NCBI GenBank assembly: GCA_027858455.1
Contig: JAQICQ010000180.1
Span: 1-14,860 of the forward strand
Direction: 5' to 3'
DNA from: Elusimicrobiota bacterium
GTDB lineage: Bacteria > CG03 > SLGR01 > JAGXOG01
Length of the DNA stretch: 14,860 nucleotides
Both the position numbers and the translations under genes were made by a program. Below the pieces are notes generated by a model. That model made no database searches. It saw only the letters and a program-made list of their open reading frames with translations, and was not told the origin of the DNA. Each line of letters starts with the position of its first letter. The first letter of the stretch is position 1. Of this stretch, positions 12,101-14,860 are shown piece by piece.

Positions 12101-14860
12101 TGTTTTCTATATATTAAAAGATGAAACTCCGCCACAGATTACCGATAACCAGACAGGAGACGACACATGGAAAAACACCGGCGGAACAACCTATGATATT
12201 GATTTTTCGGATACTCTTTCAAAATTAACCACGGCATATTACAGTATATACACTTCAACATATATAACCGGAGCTCCGGTTGCGCAGTGGAGCGAAATTT
12301 TTAGTTCAACCGGAACTGCTTCCTATACAACTGACTGGGAGGTCAATTTTTCTTCCTGTGTAAACGGAACAAATTATATATTTTTAAAAGTTAAGGATTC
12401 CGCCGGCAATATTAATCAGCCACAGGATTATTTATTTTATGTAAAAAAAGACACATCGCCGCCGTTGCTTGTGGATAATCAGCCGGGCGACGATACCTGG
12501 CGTAAGGAGACAGGGACAACTTATGATGTTGATTTTACCGACAATTGGTCGCAAATTGACTGGCTGAAATATTCAATATGGGATTCTACAGGGAGAAGCG
12601 GCGTGGAACTTACAACATGGACTTATATTGTTTCTTCGGTTAATTCTACGGATTATACAACTGACTGGGAGATTAATTTTTCTTCTGTTATTTCGGGAAC
12701 AAATTATGTTTCGGTTAAGGCAGCAGATAATTTAGGCAATAACACGGTATATGAAGATGTTTTTTATGTTAAGAAAGATACCGCCATACCGCTGGTGGTT
12801 GACAATCAATCCGGAGATGATAACTGGAAAAGTTCGGGCGGAACTGTTTACGATGTTGATTTTTCGGACGGTCTTTCAGGTCTTACGACCGCCTGGTATA
12901 TAATATACCCCTCTTCGGGTATGGCAGACGCGCCGCTTAAAGATTGGACTGAGATAGACGGTGTTGCCGGGGCGGCATGGACAACTGACTGGGAAATATC
13001 TTTTCCCGACTGTCAGGAAGGTATGAACTATATTTCCGTAAGTGTTTATGACGGCGTAAATAACTCTATCACGACTGAAGATGTTTTTTATGTAAAAAAA
13101 GATATTACCAATCCCGGTTATACTGATAATCAGGCAGGTGACGATACTTGGCGCAGTCAGCCCGGAACTACTTACGATGTTGATTTTTCAGATACCGGCG
13201 GCGCAAATCTTGATATGTGCGAATACAAAATATATGACGGAACTAATCCGGCGACTGCCGGTATGGTAATTGACTGGACGGTTATAAAAGATACTGTTGA
13301 TGCCGGAGCTTATAATACTGACTGGGAAGTTGATTTTTCGCAACTTAACAATAAAGCATACAATTATGTCTGGATAAGGGCGTATGATAATGCCGGAAAT
13401 TCTGTAGAATCTTCAGGTTATGTTTTCTATATTAAAAAATCTATAACCACCCCCCAGATAACCGACAACCAATCGGGTGACGATAACTGGCGTTACAGTA
13501 ATTCCGGTCTTTACGATATTGATTTTTCATCCGACGGCCCATCGGCATTAAGCTATTTCCAGACATCGGTCTGGACTTCAACGGGGATGGCCGGAGTAAA
13601 TATAGAGACATGGACAACAGTAGTAAATAACATAAATTCTTCCGATTATACTGTTGATTGGAATATATTAGATGAAACTTTTACTTTACTTCATCCGGCG
13701 ACAAATTATGTTTCTGTTAAAATAGTTGACGAAGCGGGCAACTCATCTACATTAGAAGATGCTTTTTATGTTCTAAAAGATACTGATTCTCCCATTGTTT
13801 CAAATAATCAGACGGGAGATAATACCTGGAGAAATTCTACGGGTACTGTATATGATGTGGATTTTATTGATTACGGGCCTTCTCTTTTAAAGAATATCAG
13901 GTATTTAGTTTATTCCTCATCGGATATGGGCGGAAATGAAATAATTTCATGGACTGATATCGCTACTAATATAGACAAGTCGTCTTATACCGCTGACTGG
14001 CAGGTTGACTTTTCATCTCTTACGGCGGGGATAAATTATGTTTCCGTAAGGTGTTTTGACAATGCGCTAAGCTCTTATACTTTAAAAGATGCATTTTACA
14101 TAAAAAAAGATACAATACCCTCGCAAATAGTTAACAATGAATCAGGCGGGGATTTTGTATGGAGAAATACATCTGCGGAATACGATGTAGATTTTACCGA
14201 CCACCTATCTCTTTTAACTACCGGGCAGTATATTGTTTATGACAGTACCCGAATGGGCGGAAATCAGGTTAAGGGCTGGACTAATATTTTCAGCGGTGTG
14301 TCTACAGATACTTACAATGCCGGCTGGTTACTGGATTTTAATGCTCTGCTTGAAGAAACCACTAATTATGTTTCCATCAGAGTATATGACCATGCCGGCA
14401 ATCAGACGACTGCTGAAGATGCTTTTTATGTGCTTAAGGATACAACCTCGCCCGGTATAGGTGACAACCAGCCGGGGGATGAAATCTTTAAGACCTCAAA
14501 TACAGGAACATACGATGTGGATTTTACCGATACGGGAGGAAGCAAACTTGAAAAGTGTGAGACCCGGGTATGGAAAGGTAAGAACCAAACAGTAGGATTG
14601 ACAGAGGATTGGACGGTACAGGTATCTTCAATTAATGCGGATAGCTATAGCGCCGAATGGACAATATCGACCGATACGTTTAACAGTCTTGACGAGGGGG
14701 CCTCTAACTATGTAACGGTAAAGGTATATGACGAAGCCGGCAATACTGCCACGGGCGAAGATCTGTTTTATATCAGTAAAGATACAGTTAAACCGGATAT
14801 TACTGACAGTCAGTCCGGCGACGATACCTGGCGGAAAACCGGCGGGACGGTATATAATAT
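72..14860 (+). CDS. Giant secreted Ig-like tandem-repeat protein (3' end outside window)
   Basis: One frame stays open from the codon after TAG 69-71 to the window edge, at least 4,929 codons, with the stop beyond 14860. Residue numbers here count TGT at 72 as 1. Order: signal peptide (about 1-20), four diverged beta-rich modules (about 31-573), one FN3/Ig-like domain (about 575-695), then 38 complete units of about 111 residues from residue 696 and the start of a 39th. The units have alternating hydrophobic beta-strand patterning, conserved Trp, Tyr and Asp, and endings like NYVSVRxYDxAGN, all typical of bacterial Ig-like sandwiches. I see no enzymatic domain. The role is probably an extracellular stalk or adhesin. 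The start is unresolved: no ATG lies in frame until 816. TTG 105 would cut the signal peptide in half, and GTG 162 has an AGGA but drops the signal. I drew the feature from the first open codon because the signal peptide is clearly coding (see 71-76). No promoter is convincing. Family name and exact function are not recognised. Confidence 0.93.
124..147 (+). repeat. Perfect 9-bp inverted repeat at the signal-peptide end
   Basis: CTTCAGCTC (124-132) and GAGCTGAAG (139-147) form a perfect stem with loop TTAGGG, inside the codons for the signal-peptide cleavage region and just upstream of the AGGA at 150. In mRNA it could slow early elongation or hide a translation start. There is no T-tract after it, so it is not a terminator. 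The structure is visible; any regulatory role is inferred. Confidence 0.6.
150..164 (+). promoter_or_regulatory. Alternative ribosome site AGGA with GTG start at 162
   Basis: AGGA (150-153) lies 8 bases before an in-frame GTG (162-164), a good spacing for initiation. A gene caller that ignores the signal peptide would probably start here, giving M-Q-Y-S-F-G. It would yield a protein lacking an export signal, which fits poorly with secreted repeats. It might still be used if the upstream frame really is broken. Confidence 0.4.
162..1790 (+). other. N-terminal head: four diverged beta-rich modules
   Basis: This stretch encodes about 543 residues unlike the downstream array. I see a recurring pattern in which a beta strand ending in a T-Y motif is followed by a short linker and a Y-containing strand: YITYEYD then RTVRYPLD (about 573-629), VFVTYVAD then RTVSYFLG (about 990-1046), and LIATYDF then NNYQAMAG (about 1377-1442), with IIYTYLP closing the region (about 1776-1793). 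This divides it into modules of roughly 162-614, 615-1031, 1032-1421 and 1422-1790. Composition is rich in Gly, Ser, Thr and Tyr, as in secreted beta proteins. I see no catalytic motif and do not recognise the family. As the exposed end of a long stalk it could be a ligand-binding head, but that is speculation. Confidence 0.5.
1794..2156 (+). other. Single FN3/Ig-like domain between head and array
   Basis: A proline-rich hinge (PPPNSP, 1794-1811) leads into about 115 residues with FN3-like features. SPVSLVQY opens it, SEDVILKFTVSS and PKVELRTF follow as strands, and VTISGLTTGSSYYWQCWV closes it, resembling the 'L-x-x-G-x-x-Y-x-W-x-V' late-strand signature of FN3 folds. It ends in FDFAID, which connects directly to the TAAP opening of repeat unit 1. 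It differs in sequence from the array and looks like an adaptor domain. The fold is assigned from pattern only. Confidence 0.5.
2157..3197 (+). repeat. Recently amplified or homogenised units 1-3 (into unit 4)
   Basis: Units 1, 2 and 3 are each exactly 327 bp. By eye, units 2 and 3 differ at 17 of 327 bases (about 95% identical) and units 1 and 3 at about 21 (about 94%). The first 60 bases of unit 4 (3138-3197) match unit 3 at all but one base; similarity then drops abruptly. This indicates recent tandem duplication or gene conversion at the head-proximal end. Such runs are also easily mis-assembled from short reads, so the copy number could be wrong. Confidence 0.9.
8097..8563 (+). repeat. 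Long-range duplicate, copy A (unit 18 end, unit 19, unit 20 start)
   Basis: These 467 bp recur at 14394-14860, exactly 6,297 bp (19 units) away, with about 32 mismatches by my count (about 93% identity). It covers the last 15 codons of unit 18, all 342 bp of unit 19 and the start of unit 20. Upstream of 8097 similarity falls to ordinary inter-unit levels. Unit 19 has a distinctive interior (KGKNQTVGLTEDW and STDTF) shared only with unit 38. Confidence 0.92.
14394..14860 (+). repeat. Long-range duplicate, copy B (unit 37 end, unit 38, unit 39 start)
   Basis: This is the partner of 8097-8563. Identity is still high at the window edge (3 mismatches in the last 80 bases), so the duplicated block extends beyond 14860. 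Many differences are at third codon positions, but some change residues, such as Gln-Ile to Arg-Val after the Glu-Thr of unit 38. Selection on protein therefore seems permissive in the unit core. Confidence 0.92.

Larger units (their letters stand above)
2157..14860 (+). repeat. Tandem array of 38 complete Ig-like units plus a partial 39th
   Basis: Unit starts, all in the same codon phase: 2157, 2484, 2811, 3138, 3471, 3798, 4131, 4461, 4800, 5133, 5475, 5814, 6156, 6483, 6810, 7146, 7482, 7809, 8142, 8484, 8811, 9144, 9474, 9804, 10128, 10470, 10800, 11133, 11460, 11793, 12120, 12450, 12777, 13101, 13440, 13779, 14109, 14439, 14781 (partial). Lengths run 108-114 residues. Landmarks in order: DTxxPxV, DNQxGDDxW (about residue 9), YDVDFxD (about 24), an A-x-Y-x-V strand (about 42), a W-T-x-I strand (about 60), YTxDWxVDFxxL (about 75), NYVSVRxYDxAGN (about 88), DxFYVKK at the end. 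Units abut with no low-complexity linker, suggesting a stiff rod. The many conserved Asp could bind Ca2+ between domains, as in other bacterial Ig-like stalks; this is inference. The array continues past the window. Confidence 0.95.

Noticed and set aside
185..14460. Short open frames of 60-82 codons on both strands, e.g. 185-370 (-), 2031-2279 (-), 3736-3957 (-), 5787-5996 (-), 6100-6312 (+), 8431-8676 (+), 11497-11733 (+), 14233-14460 (+)
   Set aside because: All lie inside the giant frame. Their proteins are antisense or shifted readings of the repeat units with implausible composition, and none has a credible start context or family resemblance.
2157..14860. CRISPR array or non-coding satellite
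   Set aside because: The period is 324-342 bp with no spacer-repeat alternation, and every unit keeps one open frame with protein-level conservation.

Overview
The window is almost entirely one giant plus-strand reading frame. It runs without a stop from just after the in-frame TAG at 69-71 to the last base: at least 4,929 codons, continuing beyond the right edge. I translated the frame through. The start of every repeat unit falls in the same codon phase, so there is no net frameshift between about 162 and 14860. I see no second gene and no RNA gene, transposon or CRISPR array; the shorter open frames are shadows of this gene. No block over 300 bases is non-coding.

Layout: (1) 1-71, intergenic, with a terminator-like hairpin at about 25-60. 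(2) 72-161, a good secretion signal peptide with no usable start codon in frame; GTG at 71-73 would give a textbook start if the single T at 74 were absent. (3) 162-1790, a non-repetitive-looking head that I read as four diverged beta-rich modules. (4) 1794-2156, a single FN3/Ig-like domain. (5) 2157-14860, a tandem array of 38 complete units of 108-114 residues (mean about 111) plus the start of unit 39. The unit consensus is a DTxxPxVxDNQxGDDxWR opening, YDVDFxD, DWxVDFxxL, GxNYVSVRxxDxAGN, and a closing DxFYVKK that abuts the next unit.

The product is best read as a giant secreted or surface-exposed rod of Ig-like beta-sandwich units. The C-terminus, with any anchor, secretion domain or enzymatic domain, lies outside the window. 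The array bears marks of continuing repeat evolution: units 1-3 are about 94-95% identical DNA, and a segment spanning unit 19 recurs 19 units later at about 93% identity. Other units are diverged in DNA but keep the protein pattern.

Organism: no taxonomic marker gene is present. Giant genes encoding repeat-rich, Ig-like surface proteins have been reported in uncultivated Gram-negative lineages such as Omnitrophota, and this repeat style together with the mixed, AT-leaning codon use (frequent ATA and AGA) fits such a source. That assignment is a low-confidence inference.
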